A DNA stretch of 24,541 nt, taken from positions 1 through 24,541 of the forward strand of contig CAJMPF010000003.1 in assembly GCA_905215195.1 (NCBI GenBank), written 5' to 3'. The position numbers were made by a program, and so were the translations under genes. The DNA is from an uncultured bacterium (GTDB taxonomy: Bacteria; Actinomycetota; Coriobacteriia; Coriobacteriales; Coriobacteriaceae). Below the pieces are notes generated by a model, which searched no databases, was not told the origin of the DNA, and saw only the letters and a list, made by a program, of their open reading frames with translations. Position 1 is the stretch's first letter. Every line of letters starts with the position of its first letter. Of the stretch, positions 16,401-22,936 are shown in pieces.

Positions 16401-17887
16401 GGGGCTTTGGACGAAAATGCCTCGGTCGCGATATCCTCAACGGCTATTCCGAGGTTTTTGGCAAAACCCTCGAGGAACGAGCCGCAGCCCGCAGAGCACG
16501 CCTCGTTGACGACGATATCGGTCAGCACGCCGTGGTTGAGCCAGATGGCCTTCATATCCTGTCCGCCGATGTCGAGCACGAAGGTCGCATCGGGAACGCA
16601 TGCGCACGCGGCGCGGGCGTGCGCGACCGTCTCGACCGTATGGTAGTCGGCGTGGAACGCGCGCGCGAAAAGCTCCTCGCCGTATCCCGTGGTGCCCACG
16701 GCATCGATCGCAAGCGTGACTCCCGCTGTCTCCCAGCGGTTCTTCAAGCTGACAAGACCCTGTTGGGCGACGTCGAGCGGTCTGCCGTTATTAGACGCGT
16801 AGAACGAATCGACAAGCTCACCCGCCTCATCGACCAGGGCGAACTTGGTCGTCGTGCTCCCCGAATCGATACCGAGCGCCACACGCACCGTCTCTCCGGG
16901 CGCATACGCATCCGGACCCTTTGCCGGCGTCTCTTTGCCATGGCGTGCCGTAAAATCCGCCTGCTCGGCAGGTGTGGCAAAAAAGGGCTGGGCAAGACGT
17001 CCCTCCCCGCTTGCGGGCGCGACCGTCTCGAGCTTATCCAGCCGGACAAAAGCGTCGGGAAGGTCGATCGGTTGGGACGATGCGAACATGTCGGTCAGCG
17101 ACAGGGCGGCACCGCGCGCGACCATGATCTGCGGATCGCGCGGGACGATAACCTGATCGTCCGATAGATTCAGTTGCTCCCGGAACACGCGGACCAGTGT
17201 GGGGTTGTAGGCGAGCGTACCGCCCTCGAAGATTACCGGCGGCTCGATGTCGATACCCTGGGCCAGACCGCCGATCGTTTGGCGGGCGACCGCGTGAAGC
17301 GCCGAAAGCGCCAGGTCGGTGGTAGGAATGCCCTCGTTGAGCAGCGGCTGGATATCGGTCTTTGCGTACACGCCGCAGCGGCCCGAGACCTCGTGGACGG
17401 TCGTTCCCCGGCTTGCGAGCTGCTCGAACTCGCCCGATTCGGTGCCGACCCCCATGAGCTTTGCCATCTCGTCGATAAATGCACCGGTACCGCCTGCGCA
17501 CGAGCCGTTCATGCGCATGTCGGCAACCTCGATGTCTCCCTTATCGTTGGTGCGGAAGAAGATCATCTTGGCGTCTTGGCCGCCCAGCTCGATGGCGCAG
17601 CGCGTCTGCGGATAGAACCTGCTGATCGCGAGCGCGTTGGCGACCACCTCCTGAACGTACGAGGCGCCCAGCGCGGTCGCGATATCGCGCGCACCCGAGC
17701 CGGTCACCGCAACGCGCAGTGACTCATGGGGAAAGCGCTCGGCGAGCTCGCCGAGCATGGCGCGCACGCTCGCTGTCTGACACGCCCCGTGGCGGCGATA
17801 TCCCCACCACGCCTCGGTCATATCCTCGTGCATCGCGTAAACTTTGGTCGTCGTCGACCCTACGTCCAGTCCTACTAGCAACGCCAT
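13448..17887 (-). CDS. Giant 2-hydroxyacyl-CoA dehydratase activase-type protein
   Basis: A 1479-residue protein of the activase family that couples ATP hydrolysis to low-potential electron transfer. It holds two complete ASKHA ATPase units in tandem. Unit 1 (1-270) has DVGSTTTK, GGQDAK (102-107) and the Fe-S cysteines C130 (GSCAGG) and C171 (GRCGVY). Unit 2 (335-595) has DSGSTTTK, GGQDMK (441-446) and C464 and C503. A cysteine cluster follows (C627, C630, C634, C653). Next comes a DUF2229/CoA-activase region (about 705-830), then HgdB-like regions to the C-terminus. HgdC-type activases bind one [4Fe-4S] across a dimer using two cysteines per subunit, so the tandem could form it within one chain. 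ATG 17887 is preceded by GGAG. No dehydratase subunits or CoA-transferase are adjacent, so the substrate is unknown. It is translationally coupled to a TetR regulator. Confidence 0.9.
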   Translation of the reverse strand: MALLVGLDVGSTTTKVYAMHEDMTEAWWGYRRHGACQTASVRAMLGELAERFPHESLRVAVTGSGARDIATALGASYVQEVVANALAISRFYPQTRCAIELGGQDAKMIFFRTNDKGDIEVADMRMNGSCAGGTGAFIDEMAKLMGVGTESGEFEQLASRGTTVHEVSGRCGVYAKTDIQPLLNEGIPTTDLALSALHAVARQTIGGLAQGIDIEPPVIFEGGTLAYNPTLVRVFREQLNLSDDQVIVPRDPQIMVARGAALSLTDMFASSQPIDLPDAFVRLDKLETVAPASGEGRLAQPFFATPAEQADFTARHGKETPAKGPDAYAPGETVRVALGIDSGSTTTKFALVDEAGELVDSFYASNNGRPLDVAQQGLVSLKNRWETAGVTLAIDAVGTTGYGEELFARAFHADYHTVETVAHARAACACVPDATFVLDIGGQDMKAIWLNHGVLTDIVVNEACSAGCGSFLEGFAKNLGIAVEDIATEAFSSKAPAVLGSRCTVFMNSSVVSEQRRGKGPGDIMAGLCRSIIENVFTKVIRVSNLNRLGDKVVVQGGTFRNDAVLRAFEQYLGKPVTRAPHPGLMGAIGIALLAREECRKGDAGTSFIGLDAVERFEHREFGGVTCRRCNNRCQRAVVAFGDGSLYVTGNRCPRGGAISWDELVREVPAAEELRPQGACEAQAPGTGRDRTAAAPNLFVDREKLLFESYPTVPVCGGRDVTIGIPRVLEFWDTMPFWSTFFSTLGFKVRVSGRSTKAMYERGLAHVTSDTVCFPAKLVHGHIRNLVDAGVDRIFMPIITTVPTENTASTSEWMCAVVKGYPYVMRNSDNPEERFGVPFDTPLFHWYDEGDRNRQLKAWCKETFDIDADLVAKATEQADRAQQTFESQLQLRGRQVLENVREDGGYAVVIASRPYHNDPLVNHGLPKLFSERGIPVLTPDAVPGVCNVDLSNSRIDIVNNYHARMLSCAVIVASTPELELVQMGSFGCGHDAYLTDEIARMMGEMGSKVPMMIKLDESDVAGPMGIRVRSFIESVNRRRAEERAEGARVHAVHPLDDPYKVKYTKRDRHDKIALVPNTSHAFCRLMTAAMRNQGVRAEALDIGREDAIRLGKRYVHNDICFPAQIVIGEALAALESGKYDPHDVAVVTGKYIGDCRLTHYMPLLRRALDDAGYDYVPVLTNDDVDAHNAHPGFKLGLGPSIQIAYGLPMIDALEAMLRRIRPYELEKGAADAAFDRALDEVIEGMERSGLRGQATGFKRALAIMDAVPYDRSNPHPTVLIVGEYLLNFHLGANHEIERYLEDNGLEVIEARMTDVIRKTYFYKHAQSREFHVDLSLPEKAWYATADNLFELAHDRCDRLGAASPLYEPPTRMPELVRASDKILHHTFDAGEGVLIPAEILEHAKRGCRNFVILQPFGCLPNHVVGRGLIHALKEQYPTAQFLPLDYDPDVSFANVENRLQMLIMNAKAQGCGEAHGETA

Positions 17888-17936
17888 AATGCTCCGTCTC
17901 TCGCATTTTTCCCGCTAGAGATATACCACTCTACGT

Positions 17937-17957
17937 AATACAACAGACTGTTGTATT
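17937..17957. promoter_or_regulatory. Candidate TetR operator upstream of the activase gene
   Basis: A perfect 9+3+9 palindrome: AATACAACA, a three-base centre GAC, then TGTTGTATT. It ends about 50 bases before the activase start codon, where the promoter should be. Size and symmetry are typical of TetR-family sites. A degenerate copy of the core (AACAGATTGTT) occurs at 18013-18023. Confidence 0.7.
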
Positions 17958-17967
17958 TAAACTCCGT

Positions 17968-18002
17968 ATAAAAAGCGGCTGCCGAAACGCTTCAGCAGCC
18001 GC
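17968..18002 (-). terminator. Terminator between the DUF2798 gene and the activase gene
   Basis: An 8-bp GC stem (GCGGCTGC 17975-17982, GCAGCCGC 17995-18002) with a 12-base loop is followed on the minus strand by TTTTTATA. It is about 165 bases beyond the DUF2798 stop and isolates the activase promoter from upstream transcription. The stretch 18003-18168 between them shows no gene. Confidence 0.8.
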
Positions 18003-18168
18003 CGAATGCACCAACAGATTGTTCTGCGCGCTAGCACGTCGGGCAACGGAGCAGCACGGGCCCTCCGGTCATGCGCACCGCTCACGCCCGCGATGTCGCC
18101 GAGAGAGCTATCCACGCTTAGGGCTCCAACCAAGCAAGTCGCCCGCGCTCAGCAGATCCCTAAGCGAG

Positions 18169-18717
18169 CTACTCGCACTCAGGAGCCATAGCCTGCTCCA
18201 AGAGCTCGGCATGCTCCTCCTCGAAAACCGTCCCCACAGGGAAGGCGCGACGGAAGACGAAGCGGGAAATCGGACCGGCTACCAAAAGGTTCCACGGCAG
18301 CGCCATCACAAAATTATGCGGGATGTTGATCATCCAGATCGCGGGCACGGAATACAGGTTCGCAAGGATGCCGCCGGGCATGTGCGTCAGACCCTCACAG
18401 GCACCGTACAGCGACATGATGATGACCATGGGAACGACCATGCAGGAGCTGACGGCGAGCGTCATGGCAAGTGGCGAGCTCTTGCCCGGCGTGACCAAGT
18501 ACTTAAAGGCGAAACCCTTGGCGAGCGGGCTGGCGACGAACCAGTCGCAGCACATGGCAAAAATGTAGGCAACGGGGAAGCCGAGCCACGCAGTGGCAAC
18601 GACCTCGCCGTTGATGGCCCCGTGCTGCAGGGCAACGTTGTAGATGCTCATCCAGAGCACCATGCAAAAGCACATGATAAAGGTGAACAGCAGGCTCTCT
18701 CGTTTGTTGATAGGCAT
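18169..18717 (-). CDS. DUF2798-like membrane protein (two repeats)
   Basis: A 182-residue integral membrane protein of unknown function. It has four hydrophobic segments (about 8-30, 42-62, 84-108, 124-150) in two similar halves. Each half ends in a pattern of the type W--P-A or W-LLVAGP followed by a short basic stretch, as in DUF2798 proteins. Two cysteine-rich spots occur (MCFCM, MCCDW). ATG 18717 was chosen because it starts the canonical MPINKRESLLF N-terminus; an upstream in-frame start at 18756 would fall beside a terminator. AAAGGA lies about 12 bases upstream. It ends with TAG, and a second in-frame TAG follows two codons later. A terminator hairpin is only about 45 bases before the start, suggesting control of the leader. 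Confidence 0.7.
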   Translation of the reverse strand: MPINKRESLLFTFIMCFCMVLWMSIYNVALQHGAINGEVVATAWLGFPVAYIFAMCCDWFVASPLAKGFAFKYLVTPGKSSPLAMTLAVSSCMVVPMVIIMSLYGACEGLTHMPGGILANLYSVPAIWMINIPHNFVMALPWNLLVAGPISRFVFRRAFPVGTVFEEEHAELLEQAMAPECE

Positions 18718-18761
18718 GAAGGGCGAAATCCTTTCTGTGTTACGCCGCAACGCCACGCAAC

Positions 18762-18810
18762 AAAAATGGGCGGGCGAGATGGAGTTACTGGGACTTCATC
18801 TCGCCCGCCC
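18762..18810 (-). terminator. Terminator hairpin in front of the DUF2798 gene
   Basis: A perfect 14-bp stem (GGGCGGGCGAGATG 18768-18781 and its complement 18797-18810) with a 15-base loop is followed on the minus strand by ATTTTTGTT. It is the strongest hairpin in this region. It lies over 200 bases past thrE and only about 45 bases before the next ATG, so it could end thrE transcription or act as an attenuator. Confidence 0.8.
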
Positions 18811-18856
18811 GTGGTACGCGCGTCTGCGACTACTTATGTGATGGAACCAGCCTAGC

Positions 18857-18876
18857 ACGAAACGCATGCGCTTCGT
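18857..18876. promoter_or_regulatory. Near-perfect 20-bp palindrome upstream of the DUF2798 gene
   Basis: ACGAAACGCATGCGCTTCGT reads the same on both strands except for one symmetric base-pair mismatch. It lies between possible -35 (TTACGA) and -10 (TAGGCT) boxes on the minus strand, so it is a candidate operator for the leader that ends at the hairpin 18768-18810. Confidence 0.4.
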
Positions 18877-18927
18877 AAGCGTTGAGTTTATGAAGATGCA
18901 GGGCACCGATAATCCCCCGACCCCATA

Positions 18928-18994
18928 AGTTGCGGTGGAATACGGACTGTTTTGACCCTTTAAGCAGCAATTCAGTCCCTATTTCACCGCAACT
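18928..18994. repeat. Imperfect 22-bp inverted repeat after thrE
   Basis: Arms at 18928-18949 and 18973-18994 match at 20 of 22 positions (arm begins AGTTGCGGTGGAATA and ends GGACTG) around a 23-base centre. The paired differences look like independent drift in an old palindromic element. It is non-coding and has no T-run. Together with the adjacent repeat at 18998-19030 it looks like a REP or MITE-type insertion. Confidence 0.6.
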
Positions 18995-18997
18995 CAT

Positions 18998-19030
18998 TTG
19001 GTGCAAAGTAACCTGTCCCCCTTGTACCAA
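18998..19030. repeat. Terminal TTGGTGCAA/TTGTACCAA hairpin abutting the thrE stop
   Basis: 9-bp arms (18998-19006 and 19022-19030, one G-U pair) enclose a 15-base loop containing ACCTGTCCCCC. It begins one base after the thrE TAA codon. The block resembles dispersed palindromic units carrying a GGGGACAGGT core that I associate with REP-type repeats; that association is from memory and unverified. Confidence 0.5.
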
Positions 19031-20599
19031 TTAGCTGGTGTGGCGCCAGCGAGGGTCGGTGAGCGTACGCGCCACACCCAGTCCAACGGGCAGAAACGCT
19101 ACGATGAGCACTGCGCGCACAAACCAGCCGAGCATATTGACCGTGTCGAAGGTGCACATGTAATACATCGAGCGATACAGATACAAGCCCGGCACCATAA
19201 TGACAATCGAAGGCACCGTGAGGGCGATGCGCGGGTAGGTGAGCTTGACTTCAGCCAAGCTTGCGAGCAGCCCCGATACCAGCGCGCCGATAAACGCTGC
19301 TGCCTCGGGAGGCATTCCCGTGCTGAGGCCCAGGAAGGGAATCATCGTCGGCGCATCGACAAGGGTCAGACGCAGGGTATTGGACACGGCGCCGATCAAC
19401 CCAGCTGCCGCGGCCATCTTTACCGGGCTGTTGAACATCACCGAGAAGCCGAATACGCCAACGAAGCTCATCACCACGCGCAGGAGCGTAAGGGCAAGCG
19501 GCGAAAGGCCCAGTGGGGCAAAGTCGTCCGGCGCCAGGCCAACACACTCGGCAACCATCCAACCTACGAGGGTCGCCATCACAATAATCGATACGGCATA
19601 TGAAAGGCGCTCGATACCGCTTCGCATGTCGAGCTTAGCGATGTCGAGGCCTGCCGTAATGAGCGGAAAGCCGGGAATCACAAAGAGCATGGCGCCGATA
19701 TAGCCTTCTTGGTGCGACATTGCCCCCGGTATGACCTGGCCAAGGCCGAGCAATGCCAGCAGATACGAAACGCAAGCGAGCGCAACACCGGTCGTCAGCG
19801 CGCTGAACTGACCAAGGCCTTGCTTGAGAATATGGGAGCGGGCAAAGTTGCCGACACCCGCGCCCACAAACGCGCAGGCCATCTCGATAGGGCCGCCGCC
19901 GAGCAAAAAGACGAAGGCGCCGCAAGCACAAGCTGCCGCAAGGCCCTGTTGCCAGGGAGAGTAATCGGGTTTTGAACTCTCAACGGTCTTGAGCATCTCG
20001 TGATACTCGTGCACCGTGAAGCGACGACCATAGGTCTCGATTTCCTTGAGGAAACTCTCCATCATCCAAATGCGATGGGTATTGACGCCCGTTGTGGGCA
20101 AGCTGACGACCTCATTAAAGCAGTGGCCATCTTCGATGCAGGTGCACTCAAACGATAGGAGACTCAGGTCGACGTGAATTGTGACGCCGAGCACGTCAGC
20201 AACACGATTCATGGTATCGCGTACACGACAGGCACCCGTTCCGCTCGCGAGCATAAGCATACCGGTGCGGCAGATGATGGATGATTTATCGGTGAGCGGC
20301 GCATCGACGGCAAGTTCATCGCCTGCCGTCACGATCTGGTGCCAGTCAGTTTTCATATGGAGCGCGCCGGCACGAACGCCGTGGTGCATGGGGGCTCTCG
20401 AAAGCAGCGAGTCAAGGCGCGAAGGCTGTGGGGGCTCCGTTAATTCGCCCTCGTCCTCGTCGGGCTCTTCATTGACCAGATCAAATGAGTCAAGCGATGC
20501 CGGCTCACGACGATCGATTAGCTCCTCATCCTCATCATCAAAGTAATTGAACTGATCGAGCATGTCCTCTTCGATTGCACGCTCGCTCGCGTCGTCCAT
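19031..20599 (-). CDS. thrE: ThrE-type threonine/serine exporter
   Basis: Membrane exporter for threonine and serine by homology to Corynebacterium ThrE. The 522-residue protein fuses the two halves that occur as separate YjjP-like and YjjB-like proteins in enterobacteria. An acidic tail covers residues 1-65. The cytosolic N-terminal DUF1212 domain (about 105-215) follows, with the RTGMLMLASGTGACRVRDTM segment. About ten hydrophobic helices run from 219 to the end. The acidic tail (runs such as DDEDEE) is longer than usual. ATG 20599 has GGAAGGGAG upstream. The gene ends at TAA directly against an inverted repeat. It is separated from lysS by a large palindrome, so it probably has its own promoter within 20600-20750, where I see no convincing box pair. 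Confidence 0.85.
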   Translation of the reverse strand: MDDASERAIEEDMLDQFNYFDDEDEELIDRREPASLDSFDLVNEEPDEDEGELTEPPQPSRLDSLLSRAPMHHGVRAGALHMKTDWHQIVTAGDELAVDAPLTDKSSIICRTGMLMLASGTGACRVRDTMNRVADVLGVTIHVDLSLLSFECTCIEDGHCFNEVVSLPTTGVNTHRIWMMESFLKEIETYGRRFTVHEYHEMLKTVESSKPDYSPWQQGLAAACACGAFVFLLGGGPIEMACAFVGAGVGNFARSHILKQGLGQFSALTTGVALACVSYLLALLGLGQVIPGAMSHQEGYIGAMLFVIPGFPLITAGLDIAKLDMRSGIERLSYAVSIIVMATLVGWMVAECVGLAPDDFAPLGLSPLALTLLRVVMSFVGVFGFSVMFNSPVKMAAAAGLIGAVSNTLRLTLVDAPTMIPFLGLSTGMPPEAAAFIGALVSGLLASLAEVKLTYPRIALTVPSIVIMVPGLYLYRSMYYMCTFDTVNMLGWFVRAVLIVAFLPVGLGVARTLTDPRWRHTS

Positions 20600-20751
20600 A
20601 TAGACGCTCCCTTCCTACCGACTAACCCCCATCCTAGGCAGCAACGGCTAAAGGAAACATAAAAGAGACGGCTGTCATGCGAACCATGCGCGCAATAGCC
20701 AATGACTACATCTAGACCAAGGTAACGCCGATGTTTTGGCAACGACAGCGA

Positions 20752-20850
20752 AAGCCCGCCAGAGCGAGCAAGGTGCCTTGAAACAAGGCGGCATAGACCT
20801 TTTGGTCATGCCGCTGAAGTTGAAAGGCAGATTGCCGCTCTGGCGGGCTT
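20752..20850. repeat. 99-bp nested palindrome with cloverleaf-like folding
   Basis: Outer arms of 15 bases (AAGCCCGCCAGAGCG at 20752-20766 and its exact complement at 20836-20850) enclose further stems. On the minus strand these are a short GCA/TGC hairpin, an 11-bp hairpin GCGGCATGACC-AAAA-GGTC(T)ATGCCGC with one bulge, and GCCTTG-TTT-CAAGGC. The whole can fold as a closing stem with up to three branches. It lies between lysS and thrE and has a weak TTTCG after it on the minus strand. It may be a terminator, a REP/BIME-like element or a structured RNA. Confidence 0.65.
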
Positions 20851-20863
20851 GCAGCGTCGAGCC

Positions 20864-20890
20864 GTTACGCGGTTCGTAGAACCGCGTAAC
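20864..20890 (-). repeat. 12-bp perfect hairpin immediately after lysS
   Basis: Arms GTTACGCGGTTC (20864-20875) and its exact complement (20879-20890) leave a three-base loop. It starts three bases past the lysS stop codon. There is no T-run, so it is more likely an mRNA 3'-end stabiliser or part of the termination region than a stand-alone terminator. Confidence 0.6.
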
Positions 20891-20893
20891 AAG

Positions 20894-22858
20894 TTAGTAC
20901 ATCTTTGCGCCGGCGGGGATGGAGGCGTCGAGCTGGATCAGGTTGAGGCGCTCCTCGCCCTCCTCCTCGTGGATGGCGCTGATCAGCATACCGCAGCTGG
21001 GAATACCCATCATCTTGCGCGGAGGCAGGTTGGTGATGGCGAGCAAGGTCTTGCCAACCAGGTCCTCGGGCTCGTAATAAGCGTGAATACCGGAGAGGAT
21101 GGTGCGGTCGGTGCCGGTGCCGTCGTCGAGCGTAAAGTTCAGCAGCTTCTTGGACTTCTTGACGGCCTCGCATGCCTTGACCTTCACAGCGCGGAAGTCG
21201 CTCTTGGAGAAGGTATCAAAGTCGACGAACTCCTCAAACAGCGGCTCAACGGCGATCTTGGAGTAATCGAGCGTGGGCTTAAGCGACTTAACGAATGGGC
21301 TCGCGGCGTTGCCGGCCTCGGCAGCCTTGGCGGCAGCGGCACCGGACTGGAAACCCTTCTCGGGCTTCATGTGCGGGAACAGCAGCACGTCGCGGATAGA
21401 AGCCTGGTTGGTAAGCAGCATGACCACGCGGTCGATACCAATACCAATACCGCCCGCGGGAGGCATACCGTACTCGAGGGCGCGCACGTAGTCCTCGTCA
21501 TACTCCATGGCCTCATCGTCGCCGCCGGCCTTCTCGGCCATCTGGGCGGCAAAGCGCTCGGCCTGGTCGACCGGGTCGTTGAGCTCGGAGAACGCGTTGG
21601 CGTACTCGTGGCCGGCAATAACCAGCTCAAAGCGGTGCGTCAGGCGCGGGTCGTCCTCAAAACGCTTGGCAAGCGGGCTGACCTCGATGGGGTAATCGCA
21701 CACGAAGGTCGGGTTGACGATGGTGTCCTCGCCCAGCTCATCGTAGATCTCGGCGATAATCTTGCCGGCGGTCCACTCGGGCTTAATCTCCAGGCCCTTC
21801 TCGCGCGCGGCGGAAGCAAGCTCCTCGACCGGCGTGTCGATGGTGACCTGCTTGCCGAGCACATCGGAGACGATGTCGGTCATGGGACGGCTGGCCCACT
21901 CACCAGAAAGGTCGATGGTCTGGCCCTGGTACTCGATGACCTCGGGGTTGCCGATGGCCTTGTTAGCCGCCTTAATGACGCCCTGGGCGAGCGCCTTCAT
22001 GCCCTCGAGGTCGGAGAAGGCACGGTAGGCCTCCATCGTGGTGAACTCGGGGTTGTGGGTGAGGTCCATGCCCTCGTTACGGAAGATGCGGCCGATCTCG
22101 AACACGCGCTCAAAACCACCGACGATGCAGCGCTTGAGGTGCAGCTCGGTGGCAATACGCAGGTAGCACTCCTGATCGAGCGCGTTGAAGTGGGTAATGA
22201 ACGGCTTGGCAGTAGCGCCGCCCTGGATGGTCTGCAGGATGGGGGTCTCGACCTCCATGTAGCCGTCGGACTCCATAAAGCGACGGAAGGTGGAGAGAAT
22301 CTGCGAACGCTTACGGAAGGTCTCGCGAACGTCGTCGTTGGCGATCAGGTCGACATAGCGCTGGCGATAGCGGGTCTCCTTGTCGGAAAGACCGTGGAAC
22401 TTCTCGGGCAGCGGACGAACGGCCTTGGCAAGCAGGGTCGCGCTCTTAGGGGCAACGGAAAGCTGGCCACGCTGGGTGCGCACGACCACGCCGGTCACGC
22501 CCAGGATGTCGCCCAGGTCGAGGGCCTTGAGCGTACTCCAGGCGGCCTCGTCCATGTCGTTGATGCGGCAGAACAGCTGAATCTCGGCAGTCGCATCGCG
22601 CACGACGATGAACATGATCTTGCCCTGACCGCGCTTGGCGACCACACGGCCAGCGATCTTCACGACGTCCTCGGTGTCCTCGCCATCGGCAAGCTCGGCG
22701 TACTTAGCCTCGATATCGGCGACGTAGTCCTCAAGCTAAGAGTGCTCGGGATAGGGGTTCTGGCCCGCCTCGAACAGGGCGGCGCGCTTTGCCAGACGCG
22801 TGGCGCGCTCGTCGTTGAGCGTCGATGCCTGATCGGCGGCGTTCTGGTTTTCTGCCAT
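20894..22858 (-). CDS. lysS: Class II lysyl-tRNA synthetase fused to a tRNA-binding domain; in-frame TAG at codon 41
   Basis: From ATG 22858 (GAGGAG six bases upstream) to TAA 20894 the frame encodes 654 residues, except for TAG at 22738-22736, codon 41. Residues flanking it read GQNPYPEHS and LEDYVADIE, with no frameshift. The OB-fold anticodon-binding domain spans about 66-170. The class II core has motif 2 (FRNEG, about 259-263) and motif 3 (GIGIGIDR, about 470-477). A linker (about 500-535) leads to a C-terminal Trbp111/MetRS-type tRNA-binding domain (about 537-654, with DLVGKTLLAITNLPPRKMMG). Such a domain is unusual on LysRS. A GTG at 22663 (codon 66, GAGG upstream) could restart translation just before the OB fold, giving a 589-residue protein that keeps all known functional domains. 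A sequencing error, amber readthrough or a true nonsense mutation also remain possible. It follows greA through a hairpin leader. Confidence 0.85.
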
Positions 22859-22870
22859 AGTTAGCTCCTC

Positions 22871-22908
22871 AAACTAAAACGCTCCCCAGGATTCGGTCCC
22901 AGGGAGCG
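22871..22908 (-). terminator. Terminator hairpin directly before the lysS ribosome binding site
   Basis: Arms at 22897-22908 and 22880-22891 (CGCTCCC paired with GGGAGCG, extended through mismatches) with a 5-base loop are followed on the minus strand by TTTTAGTTT (22879-22871), only about a dozen bases before the lysS start. CGGTCCC just upstream (22932-22926) is complementary to GGGACCG (22900-22894) within the hairpin, so a competing fold exists. It is either a greA terminator or a lysS attenuator. Confidence 0.65.
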
Positions 22909-22936
22909 AAAACATACCTTTACGCGGGACCGTGGT

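Noticed and set aside
18830..19030. Small protein of about 66 residues on the minus strand
   Set aside because: It coincides with two inverted-repeat units, lacks a ribosome binding site and has no protein-like conservation pattern.
20894..22858. Complete reassignment of UAG to an amino acid
   Set aside because: Six genes in the window end at TAG at the position expected for the family (hipA, clpC, TetR, DUF2798, greA, tatA), and no CUA-anticodon tRNA is present here. Partial suppression remains possible.
20849..22864. Long plus-strand open frame opposite lysS
   Set aside because: It is a codon-shadow of lysS with no ribosome binding site and no recognisable motif. Its existence does not explain the TAG in lysS.
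22859..22936. T-box leader upstream of lysS
   Set aside because: The interval is too short, and the AGGGUGGNACCGCG T-box signature is absent. Only a simple hairpin is seen.
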